This document shows, one piece after another, positions 44,960 through 56,948 of a DNA stretch of 64,000 nt. Positions within the stretch are counted from its first letter, which is position 1. Each line of letters opens with the position of its first letter. Source of the DNA: Euryodendron excelsum (lineage: Eukaryota; Streptophyta; Magnoliopsida; Ericales; Pentaphylacaceae). The stretch covers positions 37,753,001 through 37,817,000 of the forward strand of contig CM065388.1 in NCBI GenBank assembly GCA_033060915.1. The letters are read 5' to 3'. The translations under genes and the position numbers were made by a program. The notes under the pieces were generated by a model, which worked only from the letters and a program-made list of their open reading frames with translations, made no database searches and was not told where the DNA came from.

Positions 44960-45955
44960 TAAGATCCAGGACAACCTAAGACTGGGCGTCATCTGCCACC
45001 TCATCCATGGCAAGCTTGTCTCCAACAGCGACCCCCATTGCCATAGAGGCAGTGTCATCTTTATTAAGCCTCAGAGTTGAGAAATCTCAATTAGGGTAAA
45101 ATTTTGCAGCCATCTTCTTGGCATCTGCAAAGCCCATCATGTACACATCATCTATTTCCAAGTTGAAGGCCTCCCTTGCCTTGAACTTCTAAACGGCCTG
45201 CTCTCTGGCCTCCTCTAGTTGCTTCAGGAAGGTGGCCACCTTCTTTAAAGCATTCTCCTTCAAAACCTACTCGGTAGTAAAATCTTAGAGAATAGTGTCA
45301 CATTTCATGGCCAAGGCCTCCTTCTCGGCAACGACAACTTCCCTCTCAATAGCAACCTCTTTCAGTTTCTACTTTATGGCCTTTGTCTCATAACAGAAGT
45401 AAGTAATCTTTTTCTTCAGCTCCAAGCAATCCCTGCTCGTGGTAACAAGCCTAGTGGCTATAACCGTCGTCCTATTAGCCGCATGAATAGATCAAAGAGG
45501 AAATTAGTATAAAACACAAGTGCAAGGACGGATTAACAAAAGTTATATCACAGAGCAACACTCACCCTCAGCAGATCGTGAGTCAACTCCCTCACCAGCT
45601 GAGAGCTCGACACTTCCCTCATCCTCTTGACGTCGTTATTAAGGACGATGTTCTTCATCCTCTACCAAATAGCCTCCAAACTATCGATGATAGTTACAAG
45701 CTTTTTGGCTTCAACAGAAGGGTCTAAACCAGAGGAAGGAATAAAGGACCAGTCCTTTGGTAGAAGAGGGGCCATGGGTGCAACAATAGGCGAAGGAAAA
45801 TGAGTCTTCTTGGATTGAGGGGGAGGGTTCAGAACCTCCTTGACCTTGGCACCAGAGCTCGTCCCAGGCAAGAACTTGGGTCGCTTGGGCCTACTCTGAT
45901 CAACGTTTTTTAGGGTCTTCACCAATCTCTTCAAAACGGACCTGTCAAAGCCCAT
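44960..45955 (-). pseudogene. Antisense ORF of the Tat-type Gypsy element, decayed
   Basis: Minus strand from ATG 45955: a basic N-terminus (MGFDRSVLKRLVKTLKNV, SRPKRPKFLPG), a Pro-rich segment, then NNDVKRMREVSSSQLVRELT. An intron-like gap (donor GAGG/GTGAGTG near 45564) is followed by a coiled coil (ELKKKITYFCYETKA, VAIEREVVVAEKEALAMK, LKQLEEAREQAV) and a C-terminal block FNLEIDDVYMMGFADAKKMA. Several stops (again TAG for CAG in places). Such minus-strand genes 3' of pol are described for Tat-lineage Gypsy elements; their role is unknown. Confidence 0.65.
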
Positions 45956-46012
45956 CTCTTGGTTCTGCTGGTTCGGACATGTCTCTTGACCTGCACAAAA
46001 GGAATGGCTGTC

Positions 46013-47644
46013 TGTCGCACCCCGTTTTTGGACGTCGGGCCCTCTTGGCCTAAGGGGGGAAATTGGTACAGTGCTCCTTCATTAAAACTCATCCTCTTAG
46101 AAGGACGAGTGTGACGGGATTTGAATGGAATTGATTAGGGCTTTTTGAAAAGGTCTTTGAAGTCGCCACCTAATATATTTAAAGATGTGCTAGGTCATCT
46201 ACACTAAGTAAAATCCGATGGTCAAACATAGGTTTTGAAAAGTATTTTTGAAAAAACGTCCTCATGAGAGAGTTTTAAAAGGTAGGGTTATTCGACAACC
46301 CTAAAAACGTTGGAAAGCATTTTTGAAAATTGACTCTAGTTTTGGTTTTTGAAACAGAAATTTTTAAGTTTAGGGGTTGGTTACGTGTAGGAAAATGTCC
46401 TAAGAGTATCACTCTACCTCGCCCTTGCGGTACCTATATATCCATTCACCTTTTACTCACCTAACTATCACTCACTAGTTACCTATGTTTAATGCTATCC
46501 ACTTAGAAAATATTTGAAAACAAAATTTGAAGAAAAGTTTGAAAGATGGAATTAAGTTTGAAAGATGGTTATGGAATTGAAGTTTTGAAAAGGATTGTGA
46601 CCGTATCCCATGAAGGGTTGCCTATGTACCTCCTTAAAGAGGATCAGGTCAGCCGTAGTTCAGACAAGAGTCCAATAGAATTAGAATTTTTAAATGAGAT
46701 TCTATTTCTAGAAAGTTTCCTTTTCAGGAAAGATTAAGTTTGAAAATACTTCATTTTTAGGAAGATTGGACTTAGAAAATGTTTCATTTTCAAGAAGATT
46801 TGATTTGAAAATATTTCATTTTCAAGAATATTTGAATTTTGAAAATATTTCCTTTTAAGGAAGGTTTGATTTGATTTTTGAAATATTTCCTTTTTAGGAA
46901 GATTTGATTTTTGAAATGTTTCCTTTTCAGGAAGATTGGGATTTGATTTGAAAATGTTTCCTTTTTAGGAAGATTTGATTTGAATTGAAAATATCGATTT
47001 GATTTGATTTTGAAAGATAGTTTGTATTGTTTCTAAAATGGAAGGAGTTCATTTAGGTTTTAAATTTAAAAGGTTTGCAAAAGGAGTGATTTGAAGGATT
47101 AGAAATGAACGGCTTTGATTTAATTGATTTTAAAAAAGAAAGTTTGGAAAAGGAAAGTTTTGATTGGTTTAAAAATTAAGGATTTTGAGGGTTTGAAAAA
47201 AGGTATGATTTTAGCTTGAAAAAGGAAAGTTTTGATTGGTTTGGAAATTAAGGATTTTGAGGGTTTGAAAAAGGTATGATTTTAGCTTGAAAAAGGAAAG
47301 TTTCCAAGTTGGCAAAAGTAGGATTTTCCTAAGATTGGACTTCTAGGGTTTGAAAAATAAGAGTTGTGTAAATGATTCAAAAATCTAGCATTTTGAAAAC
47401 ATAGGGCCCGAAATCCTAACTTGGATTTTTAAACATCAAAATGAATATCGCACTTCGCCTAAAGTCATTTTAGGCATTGAAAGGCTAGAATTGCTTTAGG
47501 CTTGTGGCTTGAAAAACAACAAAGGCACGAGGCCAAAAATGTAGACCTTTCGGGTCCTTTTTGAATGTCACACATTTCTCGAAACAACTCTAATCATGGA
47601 AAGATTAGGATCATTTTGAGACTGTGTTTTTGAAAAGAAGCAAA
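46013..47644 (-). mobile_element. Outer giant LTR, first segment
   Basis: Starts TGTCGCACCCCGTTTTTGG, the inverted form of the giant LTR end at 23817, and follows it (GTGTGACGGG, GTCGCCACCTAA, GGTTACGTGTAGG). Sense is minus. Interrupted at 47644/47645 by a second LTR of the same family; sequence of the outer copy probably continues at 51815 and 63801. It abuts the truncated Gypsy element. Confidence 0.65.
46735..47000 (+). repeat. ~40-50-bp minisatellite in the outer giant LTR
   Basis: Repeats of GAAAATRTTTCMTTTTHAGG followed by AAGATTTGATTT. At 47140-47310 a ~75-bp unit (GAAAGTTTTGATTGGTTT..) is also duplicated. Confidence 0.7.
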
Positions 47645-48954
47645 TGTAGAGCGCTCCGGTTTTTGGGTGTCCAAAGTCCTTTCGGTTTGGACACCAAAAA
47701 CACGAAACTTTGTTATTAGAACTTATCCTCCTAGAAGGATAAGTGCGACTAGGTTTGAATTGAACATTGGTTTAATTAAGGGCTTCGTAAAAAAGTAGGA
47801 GCCGCCACTTAACTTGATTAAGGTGAGTTAGGGCACCTAAAACTAAGTGCTAATTCAAAGATTAAACTTAGAGTTTTTGAAAAAAACTTTAAAAATTCCC
47901 TCAAGAAAGGATTTTTTAAGAAAATAGGTTATTCAGCAACCTTTAGAAAGATTTAAGCCCTTTTTGGAAAATAACTCCATTTTGGTCATTCGAAAACAGA
48001 AATCTATGGTCTGGGGGTTGGTTACGTGTAGGGAAGATATCCTAAGATCATCACCCTACCCCGCCCTTTCGGTACCTACATGTCTAATCACCCTTCATTG
48101 ACTCACTAGAATAACTGGTTACCATAGTCCACTTAATATCTACTTTAGAACTTTAAAAATGTGGTTTAATCATCACTTTTCGGATTATTGATGCATGATG
48201 CAAGTTTTGGAAGAAGTTTGAAAATGTGGGAGTTTTGAAAGAGTTTGAAATGAGAACTTTGGATTGATTGAAAGTTTTCAAAAAGGGGATTGGAGTTGAA
48301 ATAGAAGTTATGACCGCACTATTTTAGGTTGCCTACATATCTCATTTGGCGAGAATCAGGTCAATCGTAGTTCGGGTAAGAGCCCAATGGAAAATAGGCG
48401 CGTTAGGGCCTTTGGAAAGTTTGGAGATGCTTTGAGGTCTTTGGAAAAGTTGAAGACGCTTTGTGGTCTCGAAAGCTTTGACTTGGAATGGGATAGCAGA
48501 GTGTTTTGAAAATTTTTTTGGATCAAATCAAGAGATTTTTAGTAAATGCTTTGGAGTAAATCAAGAGAGTTTGAGAGTGTTTTTGAAGTCTTGTTTTGAA
48601 AACCTTGGAGGTATGACTTCGGAATATTTTGATAAATTAGTTTTTGAAAGTGGCTTTTGAAAATGGCTAAGGGTTTGGAGTCCTAATATGTACAACCTTG
48701 GAGGTTGCTCTTAATATATCACCTTCCTTTGAGGTCCTTAACCATAAGAGGGCTACAGACATCTTAGGTTTGTAACCCTTTAAAAACGTTTTTGGAAATG
48801 CCTTAAAGTTGGAGATTTGAAGAGGTTATGGAGTTGGCTTTTTGAAATCTAGTAGGAGGTTTTAGAAAAATGAGTAATGGGTGTAGTTTAAAATTGAAAG
48901 ATCATTTAAAAAGGGTTCATGAGTTGTAACCTTAAAGCATACTAACCTATGTTG

Positions 48955-49160
48955 TGTTAGCCTATAGTTAGGGGTGACCTAAGGTTACGATGATTTAGGA
49001 TTGACTAATTAGGGTTAAGTTAATCTAAGGTGAGTGAACTAGGGTCAAGTTAACCTAGGGTTAGGTAACTAAGGTCAAATTAACCCAGGGTTGATCAACT
49101 AGAGTCAAGCTAACCTAGAGTTGGTCAACTAGGGTCAAACTAACCTAGGGTTAAATTGGA
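48955..49160 (-). repeat. ~30-bp minisatellite, counterpart of 22200-22345
   Basis: Units of the type AACTAGGGTCAAGTTAACCT with AGGGTTAGGT, more units than in the plus-sense copy. Confidence 0.7.
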
Positions 49161-50397
49161 AGATGATTTTGAAAGGTTGTTTGATGTATTTTTAGAAAGA
49201 GTTTTAAAAACCAAACATGTTATGCAATAAACTTTGGTAAGTCATATTTTTGAAGACATTTTCATGAAAATTTTGATTCTGGCCAAGAGTATGGTTTGTA
49301 TGGGTGGTACTTGGAGACCATTCCAAAGAAGGCTCCCTCATGACCATTATAACCATTATCTTTGCAAGAGTGCAAGGGGTTGAAAATCAATGTGATAACA
49401 ACTTTTTGAAGCACTATTTTTAATGCAAAGATGGAGAGAATGAATTTTGGGAAACCATTATTGAGAGGAAGATTTTGAAAATCATTTTCCAAGGAGACCA
49501 TTCCAATAATAAAGGGTTCCTATAGCCAAACAAAAGGAAGACCATTCAAGAGAGGGCTCCATGGGACCATTTCAATCACTAAACTTAAAAGAATGGAAAC
49601 CTTGGAATTTGGAGAGCTTGAAAACAATTCTTATGCAAGTCAAAATGCAATGATGCCAAAAAGAGAGTTAGGGGGTTAGTAAGGGATCTTCTAGGGCATG
49701 CTTTCTAAGGTCCTATCCTAAACTTTAAGGAGCCAATTCTTGAAACTATTTTTGAAAGAAATATAGAGCTTGGAAATGGTATGGAGCTAAGAGTAATGTA
49801 AGCATTGTAGAACATGGTAATAAGCATAAAAATGAAACCAAGTACACAAGACATGATCAAAATAGTAATATGTAAGGGGTCATGATCACATACAAGGCTT
49901 TTAGGTTACCACATAAACAAGGGGCTCCTAGGCCATACCATCTTAAAGTAGGCTAGTGAGAGATCTCCCTATACGGTGACTCTCACTTGCTTTCCTCTAG
50001 GCCTGATCTAAGAGCCCTCTTGACTCAAGCATGCAAGAATGGGGGGTTGAAGATGGGGATTAAAATATAGAATAGCCTAAGTAGGCTAGGAGGGAGAAGA
50101 GAAGAGTGGGGGAAGACAAAAATGTAAAAGGGATACCACCTTTTGCCTTTAACACACTTGTAGTCTTCAATGGATATCTTGATTGGAGCTTGAATGACTT
50201 CAAGAAGGCTTGAAGGGCTAGAGGGGAGTGTTTAATGGTGTATAAGGTCTTGTAGATAAATTGTATAGGCTTAAGGGAGGTGGAATCTAGCCTAAGTATT
50301 GAAGGAGGAGAATATGTATGGAGATTCGAGGTTGTGGAGCAATTTTAGCAGAGCTTCGCATCAATTTCGGAGATGGAATATGCAAAGGGGGGTCTGG

Positions 50398-50405
50398 TAT
50401 TTATA
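50398..50405 (-). promoter_or_regulatory. TATA box of the inner giant LTR
   Basis: TATAAATA on the minus strand, in the same relative place as 20938-20945, followed upstream by GCGCATGT-rich sequence. Confidence 0.55.
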
Positions 50406-51814
50406 GGCAATCTGGAATAGGTTTGGCGCATGTGTTACATGCGCCTGACCAAAATTTGCCCTGGCGCATGTAGCACATGTGCAGGTACTGTTCCATTGCC
50501 CGAATGACATGTGGCACCCAGTGTACTAGTTAAATCTCGATGATTGATTGAAATTTGGTCTATCTGATCAAAATTTAAGCGCATGTAGCATACGCTCCAT
50601 CACTGGGAAGGTTCGTTTAAATTTTGTCTCAATAATTGAGCCAACCGGGAAGGTTTCGAGGAAATCGGCCACACTCGGGATGTTCTCCTAGGGCTTCTTG
50701 TGAACTTTCGTGTTTTTACAAAGTTTGAATTGTGTTCAGAAGAGTGGGATATCATCACGGGAAGCGTGCATAAAAGGACATCTTTGCGGAGCGTCTGTGA
50801 TACGCTCCGGGAGTGTTCGAAAGTAGCTGTTTTCGCGTCACATGATTAAGGCCTTCGGGAAGCGATCTTTTCAATCGAACCATACCGATGGAAAGTACTT
50901 TGAAAATACTTTTGGAAATTCCCAGATTTATGCATTTCTTAATTCGTTTGACGATGCGTTTTAATCAGGAAATTAGAGGAAAAGTCAATCTTGGCGGAGC
51001 GTCTGCGAGACGCTCCAAGGGTTGTCAAAAGTAGCAGTGTTTGAGCCGTAGGATGAAGGGCCTCGGGAGGCAATCTATCCAATCGAGCTGTATCGATGGA
51101 AATATCCATGAACGAGCTTTCGGGAATTCCTTGGTGTACGCATTTCTCAAGTCATTTGACGGTGCGTTATAACTAGGAAATCGAGGAGAAAAAACAATTT
51201 TGGTGGAACGTCTGCGAGACACCCTAGGGAACTTTCATCGAGTCGTGAGGTCTTCCCTAGGTTAAACAGGGCTCATGACGAGATCCGCAGTTCAATAACC
51301 AAGGACCGGTGTCGTTTTGGGCCGCGCTTGGATTGCCAAGGGCAAAATGGTCATTTTGGCCAGTTTAGGCTGGGAATGGTCAGGAATGGATTTGAATGTC
51401 ATGTTAAGTGTACCGAGTCATTCAAGGATGTTTCCAGGACAGTCTTTTATTGTTCAGTGGGGTTTGTGCAGTGCTGAGGTGTTCAGGGGCAAAACGATCA
51501 TTTTGACTGGAGTTAGCTGGAATGGGACTAGAATTGGATCAAATGGCATGTGGGGGATGCCTAATAGTTTAGCAACATTTTAAAAAGGTGGACTTATCGT
51601 TTTGAAAGATTTTAAACTTTCTCAAAATGTGTCTGGAGGCCCAAGGGATAGGTTTGGTTATTAGGCCTCTATTGGGCCCAGCGGGCCTGAGAAGCAGTTG
51701 ATTGATTGGATAGACATGTGAAAGTTGATTTGGGCTTGAATGTGCTTATGAAGTTTTGAAAGGGAGTTTGGTCAGGCCAGAGATTGCCGAGCGGGCAAAA
51801 ATGTGGTGCTTACA

Positions 51815-52398
51815 ATAGGCTAACGGGAGCCATTTAAAAATGTCACACTTTTCTAGGAAAACCCTAACCATAAGAGGGTTAAAATCCACCTAGAATTGTG
51901 GTTTTAAGAAAACTACTTTAAAAATGGTTTTAAGGGGTAGAGAAATGACATGAATGTAAATATAGAATGACAATAATAACGGCATGAAACATACAAGGTT
52001 AGGTATCACCACATTGCAAGAGGGCCCTAAGGCCATGCCGTGAAGCAAGTGAGGGCCAAAAAGAGAGTCTCGATCGGTAATCTCCTCCTGTTCACTCTCG
52101 ACATGGACTTAACGTCCTCTTGTTCCAAGCATGCAAGAAAGGGGAGGTTTAGAGATAGAGGATTAAAAAAGAGAAAAACCTAAGTAGGTTTGGAGGGAGA
52201 AGAGAGAGTGGGGGAATACGGAAAGGTAAATAGAGGATTACCTTGTTTTATTTCTTCTTTTTTTTACGGAGGCCCGGGCCTTGGACTTGGGAAGACTCTG
52301 GGAGCTTTCAGGCAGCGGGGTGGACCTTTGGTGGAGCTCGGAAGCTAGGGCTTCGGAAGTTCAGACTCAGACTCGATCGGCAGGACTTCGAGAGAGAG

Positions 52399-52441
<43 letters not shown>

Positions 52442-52602
52442 CTCCGAGAGAGTTGTTTGGAACAGAAGGAGAGATTTTTTGGATAAAATTTTTGACCCAA
52501 AACAGTGAGGGAGGAGGTTTGTATTTATAGTGCAAAAATAGGGGAGCTGTGCGCCACTAAGAGTGGCGTAAGGGGTTTTAATGCGGGGTTGAAAGAAAGC
52601 TA
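51815..52602 (-). mobile_element. Outer giant LTR, second segment
   Basis: AAGCATGCAAGAA, CCTAAGTAGG and GGGAGAAGAG motifs match the leader part of the inner LTR (compare 50020-50110). It contains a GA microsatellite and ends where the Copia element is inserted. Confidence 0.55.
52390..52439 (+). repeat. (GA)n microsatellite
   Basis: GA dinucleotides with one AAAAG interruption at the start. The long frames here in both strands are artefacts of this tract. Confidence 0.9.
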
Positions 52603-54391
52603 TGTTGGCCCAAATGGCAACCGAATAGGGGGGTGAATTGGGTTTTTCAGAAATTAATGGCAATTAAAATTAATTAAACTTAATGTAATCAATAGAATAG
52701 TGATCAAGATATATATATATATATATATAATGCAATGTAATCAAAAGAGAAATGAAAACAGAGCAATAGAAAGCACACCAAGAATTAGCGAGATTCAACC
52801 ACAATTCGTGATCTATGTCCTCACCCCAAGATCCCTTTGAAGTCTTCCTCCACTATGCAATCTCCAATTATAAAATGAATGATGATTTACCAAGTGCTCA
52901 GCTCACTTTTCCATAAGAACTTCTTCTCAAGTTCTTCCAGTTACTAAGTGGTTTTATCTAAGATCCACTCCAACTTAAAATAGTTTTTCTTGTACAAGAG
53001 AACTCTTAAACTCTCACTTACAGGTGTATGAAGTTGTACAAATGAAAATATAAACTCTCTATCAAGAGTGGATAGAAAAAATAAAATATCACTTAATGCC
53101 AAAATGAAGACAAAAGGAATGTTCAAATTTTCTCAGCTTGATCAATTAGTGGTACTTGTTTCTATTGTATTTCTTGTGTATAAATACAATTGGAAGCTTG
53201 TATATAAACCTCTATACTGATTTCATCCGTTGGAGGTTATTGGGGCTCATTTAATGCAAGTCTAGTTCGTTAAAACGTTAGAAAAACTAGCCATTATTTC
53301 CGAAATGTCGACATTTGGCTTCATGTGTCGACACATCTGATCTGCATTTTCTAGATGTTGTCCACTGTCTTCATGTGTCGACACATCAACTCCATGTGTC
53401 GACACTTGATCATTTTGTCTTCAAATTTTTTGGCTTCTGTCTTCATGTGTCGAATCTTCATTTTCATGTGTCGACACATTGTCTAGAAGTCTTCATTCAT
53501 TCTTCTAATAATTAAGTTCAGTTTCAGCAATACTATAAGATCTTCAATGAGTCGTCTCTTTGAGGGTATGATGATCAATCAAAGTCTTCAATTCACCTAA
53601 GTTGTTCTCTATTCAATTTGGATTGAATTTATCATTTGATAATCATATTTTCTTGGTTTTCAAATTGTCAGAATTTCACTCCATTATTGCAGAGCTCTTC
53701 TTCTTCATTGCCGAGCTCTCTCTTTCTGATGCTAACCACTTTTTCATATATGTAAAGCTTCATATGACGTCTCATTACTGAGTTCTTCCTTTTTGCTGCG
53801 CACATCCTTCTTTCTTCTTTAGGATCACTTCAATGAGTCATTTATAAGCTTGATAAAGTCTACTCTTGAACATCTTCATTTATCTGAATACATATTATCT
53901 TCATTGATTCTTTACATCCCAGATGAAGTCTTCACTTGGATTCTTTGTGGAGATTATGCAATTACGATGAATTCTCTTCTTAAACATCTTCAATCTCTTC
54001 AAAATCAAATCATCTTTAATTCATCTTTGCACACTTGATGAAGTTTTCTTTTGAACACCTTCAATCTCTTCGAATTCAAGTCATCTTTATTGAGTCTATG
54101 CATACTTGATGAAATATTCTTTTGAACACCTTTAATCTTTTCAAATACAAATCATTTGTTTAAAGATAGAATAGATGTCATTATTCTATTTGGTGCATTG
54201 TATGACTCTTGGTACATTTGTTTGAACTTAGCTTGTTGTGCATCCACTTTAACATATATTAGACTTTAAGTCAAACTTCTAAGTCTAAATTATAATATTT
54301 ATTAATCTACACACTAAGCAAATGCATTAGTAAAATAACATAAGGTTTAGTAATCATCAAAATCAACATGGGAATCAACCTTGAGTCAACA
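52603..54391 (-). repeat. 3' LTR of the Copia element (1789 bp)
   Basis: From TGTTGGCCCAAATGG to CTTGAGTCAACA. Same ends as 11081-13103 and 61762-63800. Confidence 0.9.
53303..53480. repeat. Cluster of TGTGTCGACACA palindromes in the Copia LTR
   Basis: Five to six copies of a 12-base palindrome around TCGA, some broken (TGTGTCGAATC). The 5' LTR has the same cluster at 62430-62610, more decayed (TCGA to TTGA, TCAA or TAGA). Two further sites lie inside the element at about 56664 and 56735-56770. A possible protein-binding or regulatory array. Confidence 0.75.
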
Positions 54392-54406
54392 ATCTCCTCC
54401 TTTTTT
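54392..54406 (-). other. Polypurine tract of the Copia element
   Basis: AAAAAAGGAGGAGAT on the minus strand directly before the 3' LTR, where plus-strand DNA synthesis is primed. Confidence 0.75.
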
Positions 54407-55128
54407 ATGATGATAAAACCTTTGCAAATTATATTGATATACGATTAAATGAAATGAACAAGATCCGATTGCATACCAGTAGAGAACTCCCCCTTTATTT
54501 CATAATTAGGCAACTGATGCTTAAGAGACAAAAGACTTTTCAAAAATAATTCTCAAGGAGTTTTTATCAGTTAATTCAAAACAAAGTGAGGTCTCAAAGA
54601 GTTTTTATAATCAATCAATTTCAAGACAGATTAAAAGAAATCATTCATGTTACTCCCCCTGAGAACATGCTATATATTTATCAATTATCATTCATTTCAT
54701 TTTCACTCAATGTCATATGCAGTCAAGTAATCAATTCTAATTTATCAAATATTCATTGTTCATTTTACTTTAATTCTACTCCAATTCTTGTCCAATTCTT
54801 CTCCCCCTTTTTGTTAATGCATCAAAAAGAGAGAAAAAAAAAATGAAAATCACAGATAGGTACAATAGCAAAAAATATTATAACAAAATAAATTGTATAA
54901 TCAGAAAAGTAAGCAAGCAACCAAGTAATCAAGGCATCAAATTTAAAAGAGCAATACCATATTTCATTCATCTAAAAAGTATTACAAAAAGTTAGATAGT
55001 TGACATCCACAAAATGTGCAACAAAAAAAATAATAGAATTATGTCAATGCAAAATGATGGGGCAAGAGGGAATGTGAGGTGGAGAGAAGGAAAAGAGGTA
55101 GGGGTAGAAAGGATAAAGAGAGAAGAGT

Positions 55129-56453
55129 CTAGTGAGCATCAGATTCGGTGGCTGAAGAGTCTTCCTCTTCTCTAGCTTCTTCTCCGTCCAATGCTTCCTC
55201 CTCATTATCTTCATCTTCTTCATCAACTTCTTCTTCCTCTTCGTCTTCTTCTTCTTCGTCCAAGATTTTGCCTTTTTCATTTCTCAACATTTGTACTTCC
55301 TTTTTGAGTTCTCTCACATTTGTTTCAATAAACATCATCCTTGTAGTTGTAAGATCTGCCTTGTTATTCAATTTGTCCAGAGATTCCATGACTTGAGTCA
55401 TAAAAATACTCAAATCCCCTGCACTTTCTTCTAATTCAGAACTCAAATTTTATTTTGTGCTTCTTTGCTTGGAGTTGCTCCCAGATGGAGCCTTTCCCTT
55501 TGAAGTACTTTCTTTTCCAATTTTTTTTTTAGTCCACTTGTTATTCTATAGAATATACCCCATTCGCTTTAGTGTCTTTTTATTGTATTCATCACTAATG
55601 GCCTTGGGGGTTCTTTTCTTTTCATTTTTCAGATTAATATCGAAATGCTTGAAGACTTTTGTCAAAAAAATTTCATAAGGCAAGCTGATTCTAGAGCTGG
55701 TAGCCTTGTACATATGATCCAGAATAAATAGAGGCAAGTCAATCCTTGAATCAGTCAAGTATGCCCACAAGAAAAACAACTCATTCTCCAAAACATATTC
55801 ATACTTTTCAGTTTTAAGAGTAAAAATAGTACAGATAAAGTGATTAACTAGCCTTAATTCAAGGGGCAAATTAGTGGCAAGAGGTTGTATACTTTCATCT
55901 ACATCCTTCCATATGGAGTTTTTAGTTGATCTTTTCTAGAGATATTATCTCTATAAACCTCTCCACCAATTCTGATTCCAAGAAGATGTCTGATCACTTC
56001 TCTATCTAAAGTTAAAGAGACACCCTTAACATAATTCTTAATGGACACCTCTCCAGGATCCCTTTCGGCATTAGCATAGAAATGAGCAACCAGGTCAGAA
56101 TATATATCATCTTTGAGTGTTGTCATAGATTTCCAACCTAGGTTTCCCAATTTTGTACTAGATTCAAACTTATGATAATAAAAGAATTTGTAATCTACTC
56201 ACCTTCCATTAAATACTTTTCTAAGTGAAAAACTAGAATTGTACCTTTCTTGGGCATTGTCCTTATTGAAATAAAGTTTATTACATTCCAGGGCTGTTGA
56301 GGATGTCGTTTCTCCATTCTTACTCTTCTTTCTTTTCCCTTTGTCCTTGCTAGGCTCCCCCTTTGATTTCCTCTTCTGTCCTTGCAAAATAGAGGTCGTA
56401 ACTATAACTAGGGCTTTTGAGATCTTTTTGGGTTTAGAAATTTTAGGAGCCAT
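55129..56453 (-). pseudogene. Post-pol ORF of the Copia element (putative plant transposon protein type)
   Basis: Minus strand. MAPKISKPKKISKALVIV and a Lys-rich segment (56453-56199), then YSDLVAHFYANAERDPGEVS, VKGVSLTLDREVIRHLLGI (56150-55899), LRLVNHFICTIFTLKTEKYE, LFFLWAYLTDSRIDLPLFI, SLPYEIFLTKVFKHFDINL (55869-55546), and a C-terminal coiled coil with a long acidic Glu/Asp run (55446-55129). This pattern is that of the 'putative plant transposon protein' family found in large plant retroelements. Frameshifts separate the blocks. It sits where Sire elements place an env-like gene, but I see no transmembrane segment. Confidence 0.7.
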
Positions 56454-56948
56454 TGATGGATCAAGAATGATTAAGAGAGATTGGGAAGAGATCGATTATG
56501 ATTTACAAAGAGAATGGAGCAAAGATTGGTGATGGTTCGAAGGTGATGGTTGGGTTTTAGTGCGAACAGGGGAGCAAAAGAGAAAAAGAGTAAGAGTGAA
56601 AGAGAGAGATAAATTTCAAATGTTTGTAACATGGGCTTTGTTAAAGTATATAGGCCCGATTCATGTGTCGACACATGAACTTGGTGTGTCAATGCATGCC
56701 TGTTAACAAAATAATTTTAAGTCTACTGTCGTGATGTGTCGACACATGAAAATGGTGTGTCGACACATGCAACTAGACTGGGGCATGTGAAGTATAAGGA
56801 ATTCAGGAGATGACTTTTCAATATGGGAGAGAAATTTTGTTTTAATATGATCATGAAATGAATTATGAATATGAGAAATGTAATTCACATAAATGATAAT
56901 CACATTTAAAACATTCAAAACATAAATTTCATTCAAATTAAACAAGTA

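Larger units (their letters stand above)
37962..46012 (+). mobile_element. Tat-type Gypsy (Ty3) retrotransposon, 3' end missing
   Basis: Order on the plus strand: LTR (to 38367), primer-binding site, gag, protease, RT, RNase H, second RNase H, integrase, minisatellite, then a minus-strand ORF. Two RNase H domains and an antisense ORF 3' of pol are features of the Tat clade. Stops and frameshifts throughout; a hAT-like element interrupts the integrase region. The 3' LTR is absent: a giant LTR of another family starts at 46013, so the end was probably lost there. The left boundary is approximate (first plausible TG at 37962). Confidence 0.8.
47645..51814 (-). mobile_element. Inner giant LTR (4170 bp), solo
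   Basis: From TGTAGAGCGCTCCGGTTTTT to GGCAAAAATGTGGTGCTTACA. It is the inverted counterpart of 19124-23817 along its length: the GGTTACGTGTAGGGAAGATA block near 48020, the 30-bp repeats, the TATA box at 50398-50405 and the GCGTCTGCGAGACGCTCC block near 51000. No target duplication is visible (GCAAA left, ATAGG right), so it may be a recombination product rather than a simple insertion. Confidence 0.7.

Noticed and set aside
52243..52663. Four long frames on both strands around 52.3-52.6 kb
   Set aside because: All pass through the (GA)n tract; Glu-Arg or Ser-Leu repeats only.
55148..55396. Plus-strand poly-serine frame
   Set aside because: Antisense shadow of the Glu/Asp-rich coiled coil of the Copia post-pol ORF.
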